Assembly (NCBI GenBank): GCA_943842425.1
Contig: CALTBR010000002.1
Span: 310,001 to 374,000 of the forward strand
From: UBA974 sp002292405
GTDB taxonomy: Bacteria; Bacteroidota; Bacteroidia; Flavobacteriales_D; Sanyastnellaceae
DNA length: 64,000 nucleotides
Direction: 5' to 3'
Shown here: one piece after another, positions 21,646 to 30,972 of the stretch
How the letters are laid out: each line of letters starts with the position of its first letter
Numbering within the stretch: the first letter of the stretch is position 1
Translations under genes and position numbers: made by a program
The notes under the pieces: model-generated
What the model was told of the DNA's origin: nothing
The model's database searches: none
The model's input: the letters and a program-made list of their open reading frames with translations, nothing else

Positions 21646-24004
21646 ATCACATCAAATTCGTCGGGTTGCAGTCCTGGGATCTGGAGTTATGGGGTCGGCT
21701 ATTGCCTGCCACTTAGCACAAACAGGGTCAGAGGTTCTACTCCTCGACCTGCCGTCAAAAGATGGTCCAAAAAATAGCCCTGCAGAAGGAGCTTTGAAGG
21801 CTTCTCTGAAATCAAAACCTGCTCCCCTCTATTCAAAGAGATTTGTGAAGCGTATTGAATGTGGAAATTTTGACGATGACCTTAGTCGAATTGCAGAATG
21901 TGATTGGATTATAGAAGTTATTGTAGAAAGGTTAGATATTAAACAACAGCTTTTTGAGCGTGTAGAAAAATATCGCAAGCCAGGAACTCTTATTACTTCA
22001 AACACGAGTGGTATTCCTATTTCTCAATTAAGTGAAGGGCGTTCTGAAGATTTCCAAAAGAATTTTTGTGGAACACACTTCTTTAATCCTCCTCGTTATT
22101 TACAACTCCTAGAAATAATTCCTGGACCTAAAACAGATCTGAGGGTTATAGATTTCTTTATGGGATATGGAGAGTCCGTACTCGGTAAACAGAGCGTTCT
22201 ATGTAAGGACACTCCAGCGTTTATTGCAAACAGGGTCGGAGTGTTTGCAATCCAAGCTCTTTTCCACACAGTAGAAGATATGGGGCTTTCAATTGAGAAA
22301 GTTGATAAACTAACCGGCCCAGCTATGGGGAGACCTAAGAGTGCGACATTTAGAACTTGTGACGTCGTTGGATTAGATACTCTAGTACACGTCGCTAATG
22401 GAGTAGCATCTAATTGCCCCAATGACGAAAGATCTGATTCCTTTAAAATTCCTAGATATGTTCAGCACTTGGTAGATAATAACTGGTTAGGAAGCAAATC
22501 CGGTCAGGGATTCTATAAGAAGACTAAAGACGCGAAAGGAAAGCGAAACATTCAAGTCCTCGACCTTAAAACTCTTGAGTATAGAGATCAAGAGAAAATA
22601 AAGTACGCAACGCTCGAGGCAGCAAAACAGGTTGACGATCTTAAGCCTAGAACGAAGCTGCTTTTCAATGGTCAAGACGAAGCTGGGGACTTCTATCGCA
22701 AAATCTTTACCGATGTGTTCTCGTATGTGAGTTATCGCATCCATGAGATTAGTAATGAAATATACAGAATCGACGATGCGCTTAGAGCTGGATTCGGTTG
22801 GGAGTTAGGTGCTTTCGAGAGCTGGGATGCGATTGGAATTAAGGAGGCTAGTGAAATTGCAAAAGAGCGTGGGCATAAAGTTGCGGATTGGGTTGGCGAA
22901 ATGCTAGAAGCTGGTCATGACTCCTTTTACAGAGTCGCTAATGGTACAAGAGAGTGCTATGATCCTGTGAGTAAAACATATAAAGTGATACCAGGCCAAG
23001 ATGGCAGGGTGAATCTAGAATATTTGGGTGACGATAAGGTAGTTTGGTCTAATAGCGGAACAACCATCAAGGACATAGGGGACGGAATTCTAAATATCGA
23101 ATTTCACACCAAGATGAACTCAATCGGTGGGGAAGTGCTGCAGGGTCTCAACAAGGTCATAGACTTAGCGGAAGAGGGTTACAAAGGAGTGGTGATTAGC
23201 AACAATGGGGGTAATTTTAGTGCAGGTGCTAACGTAGGGATGATCTTCATGCTGGCTGTGGAACAAGAATGGGAGGAGCTCGATGCGGCAGTCAAGTACT
23301 TCCAAGATACGATGATGAGGATGCGTTACTCGGGTATTCCAGTAGTAGCAGCGCCTCACAATATGGCCCTTGGCGGAGGTTGTGAACTTTGCTTGCACGC
23401 CGATAAAGTGATTGCACATGCTGAAACATACATGGGTCTTGTAGAGTTTGGAATAGGAGTAATCCCAGCAGGTGGAGGGACAAAGGAATTCGTATTAAGA
23501 CTATCGGACTCATTGAAGGACGGAGATATTAGAATTAATGCTCTGAGAGATAGCTTCCTTACCATAGGGCAAGCTAAAGTTGCAACTTCAGCATACGAGG
23601 CATTTGAACTTGGATATCTTGTTGAAGGTGTTGATGAGGTATGTGTAAACCGACGTGATCAACTTGCAATGGCTAAAGCATCAGCAATTCAGCTAGCAGA
23701 TTCTGGCTACACAAAACCTATTGAACGTAAGGACATTACTGTCCTCGGTTCTGAAGGAATGGGGATTGTATATGCAGGGGCAAACTCGATGGCAGCCGGG
23801 AAGTATATCTCAGAGCACGATAAGCTTATTAGCGAAAAACTCGGAAGAGTAATGTGTGGTGGAGATCTTACCGCTAAGCAGGAAGTGAGTGAACAGTATT
23901 TATTAGGTCTAGAAAGAAGGGCATTTGTGGAGCTTTGTACAGAGAGGAAAACGCTCGAGCGGATGCAGTCTCTTATTCAGAAAGGTAAAATCTTAAGAAA
24001 TTAA
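21629..24004 (+). CDS. fadN: 3-hydroxyacyl-CoA dehydrogenase / enoyl-CoA hydratase (FadN-type)
   Basis: This bifunctional beta-oxidation enzyme hydrates enoyl-CoA and oxidises the 3-hydroxyacyl-CoA. The 791-residue protein has the dehydrogenase first: NAD-binding VAVLGSGVMGSAIACHLAQ near residue 13 and GTHFFNPPRYLQLLEI near 150. The hydratase/crotonase domain comes last, with NNGGNFSAGANVGM near 530, GGGCELCLHAD and GLVEFGIGVIPAGGGTKEF, which carry the two catalytic glutamates. This order is that of Bacillus FadN, not of Escherichia coli FadB. It overlaps the MarR gene and is six bases from fadA. Confidence 0.95.
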   Translation: MSTPIKSHQIRRVAVLGSGVMGSAIACHLAQTGSEVLLLDLPSKDGPKNSPAEGALKASLKSKPAPLYSKRFVKRIECGNFDDDLSRIAECDWIIEVIVERLDIKQQLFERVEKYRKPGTLITSNTSGIPISQLSEGRSEDFQKNFCGTHFFNPPRYLQLLEIIPGPKTDLRVIDFFMGYGESVLGKQSVLCKDTPAFIANRVGVFAIQALFHTVEDMGLSIEKVDKLTGPAMGRPKSATFRTCDVVGLDTLVHVANGVASNCPNDERSDSFKIPRYVQHLVDNNWLGSKSGQGFYKKTKDAKGKRNIQVLDLKTLEYRDQEKIKYATLEAAKQVDDLKPRTKLLFNGQDEAGDFYRKIFTDVFSYVSYRIHEISNEIYRIDDALRAGFGWELGAFESWDAIGIKEASEIAKERGHKVADWVGEMLEAGHDSFYRVANGTRECYDPVSKTYKVIPGQDGRVNLEYLGDDKVVWSNSGTTIKDIGDGILNIEFHTKMNSIGGEVLQGLNKVIDLAEEGYKGVVISNNGGNFSAGANVGMIFMLAVEQEWEELDAAVKYFQDTMMRMRYSGIPVVAAPHNMALGGGCELCLHADKVIAHAETYMGLVEFGIGVIPAGGGTKEFVLRLSDSLKDGDIRINALRDSFLTIGQAKVATSAYEAFELGYLVEGVDEVCVNRRDQLAMAKASAIQLADSGYTKPIERKDITVLGSEGMGIVYAGANSMAAGKYISEHDKLISEKLGRVMCGGDLTAKQEVSEQYLLGLERRAFVELCTERKTLERMQSLIQKGKILRN

Positions 24005-24010
24005 ACGATT

Positions 24011-25189
24011 ATGGACGCATATATAATTGGAGGATACCGCTCTGCGGTAGGTAGATCAGGAAAAGGCGTTTTTCGCTTTATGAGACCTGACGATTTAGGT
24101 GAGCAAGTAATTCGCCACCTCATGAATGATTTTCCACAGCTCGACAAAGAGAGAATTGACGATGTCATTGTCGGAAATGCAACCCCAGAAGCTGAGCAAG
24201 GACTCAACATTGGAAGAATGGTTTCATTAATGGGATTAGATACTGAGAAAGTTCCAGGAATGACAATCAACCGGTATTGTGCTTCTGGATTAGAATCAAT
24301 CGCTATTGCTTCTGCGAAAATTCATACCGGAATGGCTGATTGTATTCTTGCAGGAGGAATTGAAACGATGTCCCCAATTCCTTTCGGGGGTTGGAGATTG
24401 GTTCCTAACTCTAAAGTTGCAAAAGACAACCCAGAGTGGTATTGGGGAATGGGGCTTACAGCTGAAGCCGTTGCAAATGAGTACAACATCAGTCGTGCAG
24501 ATCAAGACACATTCGCTGTGGAAAGTCATATGCGCGCTGCAGCAGCGATTGACACCGGTAGGTTTGCTACTGGAATTGCACCTATTACAGTGGAAGAAAC
24601 ATATCTAGATAAAGACGAGCATCCAGCTACTCGAAGTACAGTTGTTGATACCGACGAGGGAGTTAGAAGAGCAACAACATCAGAAGCATTGGCAAAACTA
24701 AGAGCAGTATTCGCTCAAGGTGGGTCAGTGACGGCTGGGAACAGCTCTCAAACATCTGACGGAGCTGCATTTGTATTAGTAGTCAGTGAGAAGATGCTTA
24801 AAGAACTCAATGTAGAACCTTTTGCAAGACTTAAGGCTTATCACGTAAGTGGCCTAGAGCCGAGAATTATGGGAATGGGACCTATTCATGCTGTACCTAA
24901 AGTATTAGAGCGAGCTGGACTTAAGCCTGAAGACATTGACTTATATGAACTTAATGAGGCTTTCGCTTCGCAAAGTGTAGCTGTTACTCGTGTACTGGGA
25001 CTAGACCCTGCGATGGTCAACGTAAATGGGGGGGCGATAGCACTGGGACATCCACTAGGTTGCACTGGTTCAAAACTAACAATACAGCTCTTAGATGAAT
25101 TGAAACTTAGAGAGGGAAAGCATGGAATTGTTACTATGTGTGTAGGAACCGGGCAGGGAGCTGCGGGGGTATTTGAATATTTAAAATAA
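24011..25189 (+). CDS. fadA: Acetyl-CoA C-acyltransferase (3-ketoacyl-CoA thiolase)
   Basis: The thiolase cleaves 3-ketoacyl-CoA to acetyl-CoA and a shortened acyl-CoA, the last beta-oxidation step. The 392-residue protein has full length. The acylated cysteine lies in INRYCASGLESIA (about residue 88), the histidine in NGGAIALGHPLGCTGSK, and the second cysteine in CVGTGQGAAGVFEYL. It is third in the MarR-fadN-fadA-fadE operon with six-base gaps on either side. Confidence 0.97.
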   Translation: MDAYIIGGYRSAVGRSGKGVFRFMRPDDLGEQVIRHLMNDFPQLDKERIDDVIVGNATPEAEQGLNIGRMVSLMGLDTEKVPGMTINRYCASGLESIAIASAKIHTGMADCILAGGIETMSPIPFGGWRLVPNSKVAKDNPEWYWGMGLTAEAVANEYNISRADQDTFAVESHMRAAAAIDTGRFATGIAPITVEETYLDKDEHPATRSTVVDTDEGVRRATTSEALAKLRAVFAQGGSVTAGNSSQTSDGAAFVLVVSEKMLKELNVEPFARLKAYHVSGLEPRIMGMGPIHAVPKVLERAGLKPEDIDLYELNEAFASQSVAVTRVLGLDPAMVNVNGGAIALGHPLGCTGSKLTIQLLDELKLREGKHGIVTMCVGTGQGAAGVFEYLK

Positions 25190-25195
25190 ATTATT

Positions 25196-26995
25196 ATGAG
25201 CGACGAAACAAAAAATATTGAAAGACCAATCACAGGTGGTGAGTTTATTATTCGCGATGTGAGTTGTGATGATATTTTTACACCTGAAGAGTGGACCGAA
25301 GAGCATCTGATGATGAAACAAACGACAGAAGATTTCATTAAAGCAAGAGTAACACCCAACCTCGACGCTATCGATGCCCAAGAGGAAGGACTTATGTCTC
25401 AACTACTTGAAGAAGCAGGAGAGCTGGGTCTATTATCAAGTTCAATTCCAGAATCACTAGGTGGGATGGGTATGGACTTCAAGACATCTATGATTATCAC
25501 AGAAGGAACTGGTGGTGGACACTCTTTTGCTGTGAGTTATAGTGCACACACAGGTATTGCAACGCTTCCTATTCTATACTACGGAAACGACAAACAGAAA
25601 AACAAGTACATACCTGGTCTTGCATCAGGAAAAATAAAAGGAGCATATTGTCTTACTGAGCCTAGCTCAGGATCTGATGCAAATAGTGCAAAATCACATG
25701 CAGTATTAACCGATGACGGAATGCATTACAACCTGAACGGTCAAAAAATGTGGATCACCAATGCTGGATTCGCAGATATATTTATTGTGTTTGCAAAAAT
25801 TGATGACGACGAGAACTTAAGTGCATTCATTCTTGAAAAAGAATACGACGGAATCACAATGAACCCTGAAGAGAAAAAGATGGGGATTAAGGGATCTAGT
25901 ACACGTCAGGTTTTCTTTAACGACGTTAAAGTTCCCGTTGATAATCTTCTTTACGAGAGAGGTAAAGGATTTAAAATCGCTGTAAACATATTAAATATCG
26001 GACGTATTAAACTTGGCGGAGTTGTGATCGGATCGTGTAAAAAAGGTATCGCAATATCTTCAATGTACGCTAACGAAAGAGAACAATTCGGTCGTTCTAT
26101 TTCTAAGTATGGTGCGATTCGTCATAAAATAGGCGAGATGGCTATCGCAACTTTCGCTTCTGAGGCAGCTGTATATAGAGCTACACAGAATATCGATGAT
26201 GCTATATCAGCATTAGAAGCTGAAGGCATAGACCACGGGGAGGCTACCTTGAAAGGGATTGCTTCTTTCGCACCTGAGTGTGCTATGATGAAGGTGGTTT
26301 GTTCTGAAGTTACTGACTACGTTGTCGATGAGGCAGTCCAAATTCATGGTGGTATGGGGTACAGTATGGAAACACAAGTCGAGAGAGCTTACCGCGATGC
26401 GAGAATAAACCGAATTTTCGAAGGTACAAATGAGATTAACCGCATGCTCACTGTAGATATGATTCTCAAGAAGGCGATGAAAGGAGAAATGGATCTTATG
26501 GGACCAGCTATGGAAGTGGCGAACGAGTTGACAGGAATTCCGGATTTCTCTCCTCCATCTTCTGATGTATACGAACGTCACCTTGCGTACATAAAAAACT
26601 TCAAAAAGGCGGTATTAATGGTGGCTGGTTCTGCAGCTCAGAAACTGATGATGACCCTTGCTAAAGAGCAGGAAATATTGATGAGCATAGCAGACATGAT
26701 GAACTGGACGTATTGTGCTGAATCTACTGTTCTTAGAGTCCAAAAGATACACAATGCAAAAGGAGAAGAAGCCGCTGAACTCGCTCTTGACGCTATGCAG
26801 ACCTATGTCTATACTGCAGCAGATAAGATTAACGTTGCAGGAAAAGATGCTCTGGTAGGATTTGCTGAAGGTGACGAACTGAAGATGATGATGATAGGGA
26901 TGAAGCGTTTCACAAAAGTAGAGCCATTCAATTGTAAAGAAGCAAGACGAAGAGTTGCTTTAGCTTGCTTAGAGAAAAACGACTATTGCTTCTAG
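25196..26995 (+). CDS. fadE: Acyl-CoA dehydrogenase (FadE-type)
   Basis: This flavoenzyme introduces the trans-2 double bond in acyl-CoA, the first step of beta-oxidation. The 599-residue protein has the acyl-CoA dehydrogenase fold with YCLTEPSSGSDANSAKSHA and WITNAGFADIFIVFAK for FAD and substrate binding. The C-terminal VQIHGGMGYSMETQVERAYRD precedes the catalytic glutamate in IFEGTNEINR. About 150 extra C-terminal helical residues are typical of the long FadE subfamily. It is the last gene of the operon. The 58-base gap to the next gene holds no clear terminator. Confidence 0.95.
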   Translation: MSDETKNIERPITGGEFIIRDVSCDDIFTPEEWTEEHLMMKQTTEDFIKARVTPNLDAIDAQEEGLMSQLLEEAGELGLLSSSIPESLGGMGMDFKTSMIITEGTGGGHSFAVSYSAHTGIATLPILYYGNDKQKNKYIPGLASGKIKGAYCLTEPSSGSDANSAKSHAVLTDDGMHYNLNGQKMWITNAGFADIFIVFAKIDDDENLSAFILEKEYDGITMNPEEKKMGIKGSSTRQVFFNDVKVPVDNLLYERGKGFKIAVNILNIGRIKLGGVVIGSCKKGIAISSMYANEREQFGRSISKYGAIRHKIGEMAIATFASEAAVYRATQNIDDAISALEAEGIDHGEATLKGIASFAPECAMMKVVCSEVTDYVVDEAVQIHGGMGYSMETQVERAYRDARINRIFEGTNEINRMLTVDMILKKAMKGEMDLMGPAMEVANELTGIPDFSPPSSDVYERHLAYIKNFKKAVLMVAGSAAQKLMMTLAKEQEILMSIADMMNWTYCAESTVLRVQKIHNAKGEEAAELALDAMQTYVYTAADKINVAGKDALVGFAEGDELKMMMIGMKRFTKVEPFNCKEARRRVALACLEKNDYCF

Positions 26996-27053
26996 TATTT
27001 CTTACTCTTGAGTAAAACCTAATTTATTATCAATATAGTCCTATTTTTACACC

Positions 27054-28142
27054 ATGGCAAAGAAGCAAAATATTATCACAAAAAAGTCAGAGAAGTTCCT
27101 CGAGAAGTATTTAAATAACCCTTCACCAACTGGATTTGAGGCTGAAGGACAAAAAATATGGTTAAATTATCTCAAGCCTTACATCGATGAGCATTTTGTA
27201 GACAGTTACGGCTCAGTGGTTGGAGTCATTAACCCCAAGGCAAAATACAAGGTTGTCATCGAAGCTCATGCAGATGAGATAAGTTGGTTCGTACACTACA
27301 TCAATCCTCAAGGGTTTATTTATCTGAAAAGAAATGGAGGGAGCGACCATCAGATTGCTCCTTCAAAAAGAGTGGTGATTCATACAGACAAGGGACTTGT
27401 TACAGGACTCTTTGGTTGGCCTGCTATTCACACAAGGACGCCATCCAAAGAAGAGACTCCGAAAGTAAAGAATCTATTTCTAGACGTAGGCGCAAAGGAC
27501 GCGAAAGAAGTTGAGAAAATGGGGATTCACGTTGGTTGCGTAGTTACTTATCCTGACGAATTTATGATCTTAAATAAAAAGTGGTATGTCGGTCGGGCAC
27601 TCGATAATCGTGCGGGGGGATTTATGATTGCTGAGGTTGCGAGGATGCTGAAAGAAAATAAGCTAAAGTTGCCATTTGGTCTATATATTACAAATTCTGT
27701 TCAGGAGGAGATAGGTCTTAGGGGAGCCCAAATGATTGCTGAACGCATCAAGCCAGATGTTGCTATTGTGACAGATGTATGCCACTGTACTCATACTCCA
27801 ATGCTGAATAAAATTGAGCAGGGTGATACATCAGCGGGCAAAGGGCCAGCTGTGACATATGGGCCAGCTGTACAGAATAATCTTCTAAAGCGTATCATTG
27901 ACACGGCGAAAGAAAATAAAATTAACTTTCAGAGAATGGCCGCATCAAGAACAACAGGGACGGACACTGATGCATTTGCATATTCTAATTGTGGAGTTCC
28001 TAGTGCTTTGATTTCATTACCTCTACGCTATATGCATACAACAGTTGAGATGGTGCATAAAGATGATGTTGAAAGTTGTATCAAACTCATTTACGAGACA
28101 CTTCTCAAAATCAAGTCTGGCGAGGATTTTAAATACTTGTAA
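27054..28142 (+). CDS. M42-family metallo-aminopeptidase
   Basis: The 362-residue protein belongs to the M42 family (glutamyl aminopeptidase/endoglucanase-like, dodecameric TET peptidases), which trim peptides in the cytoplasm. Metal and catalytic residues are visible in order: EAHADEISWFV (His and Asp), RALDNRAGGF (Asp), SVQEEIGLRGAQ (the catalytic EE pair), IVTDVCHCTHTP (Asp) and LPLRYMHTTVEMVHKDD (His). It has no signal peptide. It may belong with the fad operon by position only. Confidence 0.93.
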   Translation: MAKKQNIITKKSEKFLEKYLNNPSPTGFEAEGQKIWLNYLKPYIDEHFVDSYGSVVGVINPKAKYKVVIEAHADEISWFVHYINPQGFIYLKRNGGSDHQIAPSKRVVIHTDKGLVTGLFGWPAIHTRTPSKEETPKVKNLFLDVGAKDAKEVEKMGIHVGCVVTYPDEFMILNKKWYVGRALDNRAGGFMIAEVARMLKENKLKLPFGLYITNSVQEEIGLRGAQMIAERIKPDVAIVTDVCHCTHTPMLNKIEQGDTSAGKGPAVTYGPAVQNNLLKRIIDTAKENKINFQRMAASRTTGTDTDAFAYSNCGVPSALISLPLRYMHTTVEMVHKDDVESCIKLIYETLLKIKSGEDFKYL

Positions 28143-28164
28143 ACGTGACGTTTAACGAAGGTTC

Positions 28165-28570
28165 TCAAAGCATTTTTGGAACCTCTAACATTTTTATTAG
28201 TTCGTCAATTCTATTAGAATAAGCCTTACGTGGTTCTTCTGATAGCTCATCGCAAGATGCTAAATCTTTAGATAAAACGGCTAACTTTTCTTGGGAAAAA
28301 TATAGTTTTATACTATAATCTGTAGCTTTAGATTCAGATTCTATTCTTGTTTTATAAAGGTAACTAGCGTCCTCGACCAGCTTGCGAAGTTCTGCTTCAT
28401 TCCAAGGCTTACTGATGTACTTATAAATTCGACCCTAGTGTGTCATTTATCGTCTGTATAGAGCCGTCAAGTTTTAGTTCTGAAAATCTCTTTACACCCT
28501 CAACAGTTGATGGATCAATTATTTCAGCTTTCCAACTAAAAGTATCTGCATATAAATCACTATAAGACAT
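28165..28570 (-). pseudogene. Decayed response-regulator remnant
   Basis: No long open frame exists between the aminopeptidase and the DUF4924 gene, but the minus strand holds a broken one. From an ATG at 28570 it reads MSYSDLYADTFSWKAEI to LDGSIQTINDTLGSNL and stops near 28428. Shifting frame at that point gives about 85 residues beginning RIYKYISKPWNEAELRKLVE and ending KMLEVPKML at the stop at 28165. The KYISKPWNE segment is the beta5-alpha5 end of a two-component receiver domain. The phosphoacceptor region is missing, so it cannot function. The first half is not clearly receiver-like, so a deletion-fusion is possible. This explains the roughly 500-base stretch otherwise lacking a gene. 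Confidence 0.5.
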
Positions 28571-28644
28571 AGTGCAAAATCGGAAATAGTTCTCCTTTTT
28601 TTACATAACATTCATTGAGTTCTCAACAACTAAATAATGACAGT

Positions 28645-29184
28645 TTATTCGCTATAATAAACCCTCAAATGGCCTTTTGCAAGCTCATTTGCCCAATTTC
28701 TTAGAGCTACAAATCCAGATTCTGTTTCTGTTGAAATTGATTGTTTTTTCATCCTTAACAACAACCACCCATAAAGCCCAATTAGCAACTGCTCTACAGG
28801 GTGACCTACATCTTCTTTTTGCTTAGCTACTAAATCATGAAGCATAGTTTCTGCTGCTTTAAAAGCTTCCTTATACCTCAAGTCATCTAATGGCCCTAGT
28901 AGCATTTCATGTAAATGAGCTAACTCAACCACAGGTTCATTGACAGTAGAAACATGACCCGACTCTTCTTTCCCTTGCTCTCTCATTTCCTTCGCTATAC
29001 TGACTATCCAATCTTTTTCTTTATCAGGGTTAGTGTCTTCTCGGTGAGCCGTTTCGTCAGCCCAATGTTCGAGAATTCCAGGAGTGAAATTTGAAGCTCT
29101 AATTAAATCTTCTATTTGCCATAAAAACAAAATATATTCAACAATATGTTCTTTTTTCTTTTTTTCAGAAAGTGTCATGTTCAA
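28645..29184 (-). CDS. DUF4924-family protein
   Basis: The 179-residue protein starts MNMTLSEKKKKEHIVEYILFLWQIEDLIRASNF, the conserved opening of the Bacteroidota family DUF4924. It is predicted soluble and helical, with no signal peptide or membrane segment. Function is unknown. It follows the OmpH-like gene by six bases on the same strand, so they are likely cotranscribed. Confidence 0.8.
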   Translation of the reverse strand: MNMTLSEKKKKEHIVEYILFLWQIEDLIRASNFTPGILEHWADETAHREDTNPDKEKDWIVSIAKEMREQGKEESGHVSTVNEPVVELAHLHEMLLGPLDDLRYKEAFKAAETMLHDLVAKQKEDVGHPVEQLLIGLYGWLLLRMKKQSISTETESGFVALRNWANELAKGHLRVYYSE

Positions 29185-29190
29185 ATCTAA

Positions 29191-29748
29191 TCATTGGTTT
29201 TTATTAAGAGCAATAAGCACCTCCTGAGTGACATCAATCGCTTCAGTACCAAACAACACTCCTTCACCACTTAATCCCCAATTAAAAACAATGTCTATGC
29301 CATGATCTTCTGAAAACACTCTTAAAGTTTCAGAAAGGTGAGCAGCAATTGTTGCTTGCATTGTTGATTCTTTAGACAAAAAAATCTGCTCAGCATCATA
29401 TTGAAATTTCTGTAACAATTGTTCAATCTCATTAACTCTATTACTTGCAATTTTAATCTCACTAGCAGTAGCATTACCTGAATTTGCATAACTTATTAAC
29501 TCTTGCGCCTCTTCTTGTAGTGGCTCAGAATCTTGCTTTAGTATTGAATCTAATTCATACATATTCTCTCTTAAAGTAGCTTCTAAAGATGCAATTAAAT
29601 CCATACCCTGTCTTAGTGTATCTCCATGTACGTAGGCAATGACAGCTCCTGTATGATTTGAAATTAGTGGTGTTTTAGGAGCAAATTGTATATATGTTAA
29701 AGCTATAAGCCAAACTCCAACAATACCTACAACTAAATTACTATTCAT
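29191..29748 (-). CDS. OmpH/Skp-family periplasmic chaperone-like protein
   Basis: The 185-residue protein has an N-terminal hydrophobic segment (about residues 4-20). It then shows IAYVHGDTLRQGMDLIASLEATLRENMYELDSIL, a long helical arm region (about 60-140) rich in E, Q and L, and a return strand DIVFNWGLSGEGVLFGTEAIDVT. This is the tentacle-and-body layout of Skp/OmpH chaperones that escort outer-membrane proteins. The sequence is divergent from true Skp and the first helix may remain as a membrane anchor. It sits between the GNAT-type gene and DUF4924. Confidence 0.75.
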   Translation of the reverse strand: MNSNLVVGIVGVWLIALTYIQFAPKTPLISNHTGAVIAYVHGDTLRQGMDLIASLEATLRENMYELDSILKQDSEPLQEEAQELISYANSGNATASEIKIASNRVNEIEQLLQKFQYDAEQIFLSKESTMQATIAAHLSETLRVFSEDHGIDIVFNWGLSGEGVLFGTEAIDVTQEVLIALNKNQ

Positions 29749-29757
29749 GATTGTTAT

Positions 29758-30972
29758 TTATTTAGATCGCGAAGATATACTTAGTGGTAATGTTAATTCA
29801 TCATCCCAAGCTCTTTTAAGTTGAGGTATTTTAGGAGAAGAAGAACTTGCCACAGCACTCATAAGACTATGAATGATAGGTCTCTTGTGTACCTTCAAAT
29901 GACAAATAAGTCGTTTGGGAACAGCACCTAATGACGATTTGATATCAAGAGCTGTTCTTCCTAAAGATATTTTCTTCACACCTCGAGCAATACCTTGCTT
30001 AATAAACTCTATCAACATCCGCTGATAAATCGAGTGCGTTTTATTCTCTTTTAGGTTAAATCCCACAAAAAATGCTTCGACAGAGTAATCTGTAACAATT
30101 CCACATTGAAATCCTACGAGTTCATTGTCAAAATAATAACCGATTACAGGAAAATCATCTTTCCAATATTTTTTGAGAAAAACAAGGTCCTCTTTGTGTA
30201 ACATTCCAAGCTTAAACCCCGCTCGTCCATATACCATAGAGTACAAAGCGATAAGTTGATCCGCATTTTCTACAACTTCAGCAAAACTTAATTCTCGCAA
30301 AACTAAAGAAGAAGAATCTTTATCAATTCGTCTTAGTTTAGCTCTAGATTTTTTCCTAAGTCTTGAGCTATAATCATCCAAAGTCTTCCACTCAGGACTT
30401 AAATCAATCTCCATTACAGGGTCAAACTCAATATCAATCCACTTCTTATTCCAAAAAGATTTTCCTGAAATACGTTTGCTCCATGGCACATTTGAATAGT
30501 GGTCTTTTACCATAAAAGTACTAGGTATAGAGTTCCCTCCTTCCTTACCTACTTTAAAGTCAAGAGCTTTTGAAATAAGAGCTTGCTTCTCTAATTCCGA
30601 AACATTTTTATCATATCTGTAAGCGTGATCTCCGCTTGAGAGAACAGACCCCATCACTCTAATATTTAACCTAAATACGCCTTTATTTCTATAGAGAAAC
30701 GTTTGGGCCAATTTAAAAAACGGCTTGTCAGCTTTAAGGAATTGACCTCTTGATTGACTCGCTGCAACAGTATCTTCAACAATTGCAATTCCCTTCACAT
30801 CTTCATTTTCATGAAACCAACAAACAGCGATTAAAGATCTGTTTTCTACACATAATGCTGCTTTAACCGATCTAGAATCAAGAAAAGCACTTGGAGTGTT
30901 TATCTTAAGAAACTCATCCCATTTGTGCCACACCTCATCGCCCCAATCCTCTACTTTTGACGCTCTAATCAT
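29758..30972 (-). CDS. GNAT/FemAB-like acyltransferase domain protein
   Basis: The 404-residue cytoplasmic protein has a C-terminal half resembling the GNAT-fold acyltransferase of the FemAB/BioF2-like type. RLRKKSRAKLRRIDKDSS is followed by LIALYSMVYGRAGFKLGMLHKEDLVFL, the core strand FPVIGYYFDNELVGFQCGIV, and a helix that starts SIYQRMLIEFIKQGI. Such proteins transfer acyl or aminoacyl groups, often in cell-envelope synthesis. The substrate is unknown. Its ATG overlaps the stop of the yfhO-like gene by four bases, so the two are translationally coupled and probably act together in the envelope. Confidence 0.65.
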   Translation of the reverse strand: MIRASKVEDWGDEVWHKWDEFLKINTPSAFLDSRSVKAALCVENRSLIAVCWFHENEDVKGIAIVEDTVAASQSRGQFLKADKPFFKLAQTFLYRNKGVFRLNIRVMGSVLSSGDHAYRYDKNVSELEKQALISKALDFKVGKEGGNSIPSTFMVKDHYSNVPWSKRISGKSFWNKKWIDIEFDPVMEIDLSPEWKTLDDYSSRLRKKSRAKLRRIDKDSSSLVLRELSFAEVVENADQLIALYSMVYGRAGFKLGMLHKEDLVFLKKYWKDDFPVIGYYFDNELVGFQCGIVTDYSVEAFFVGFNLKENKTHSIYQRMLIEFIKQGIARGVKKISLGRTALDIKSSLGAVPKRLICHLKVHKRPIIHSLMSAVASSSSPKIPQLKRAWDDELTLPLSISSRSK

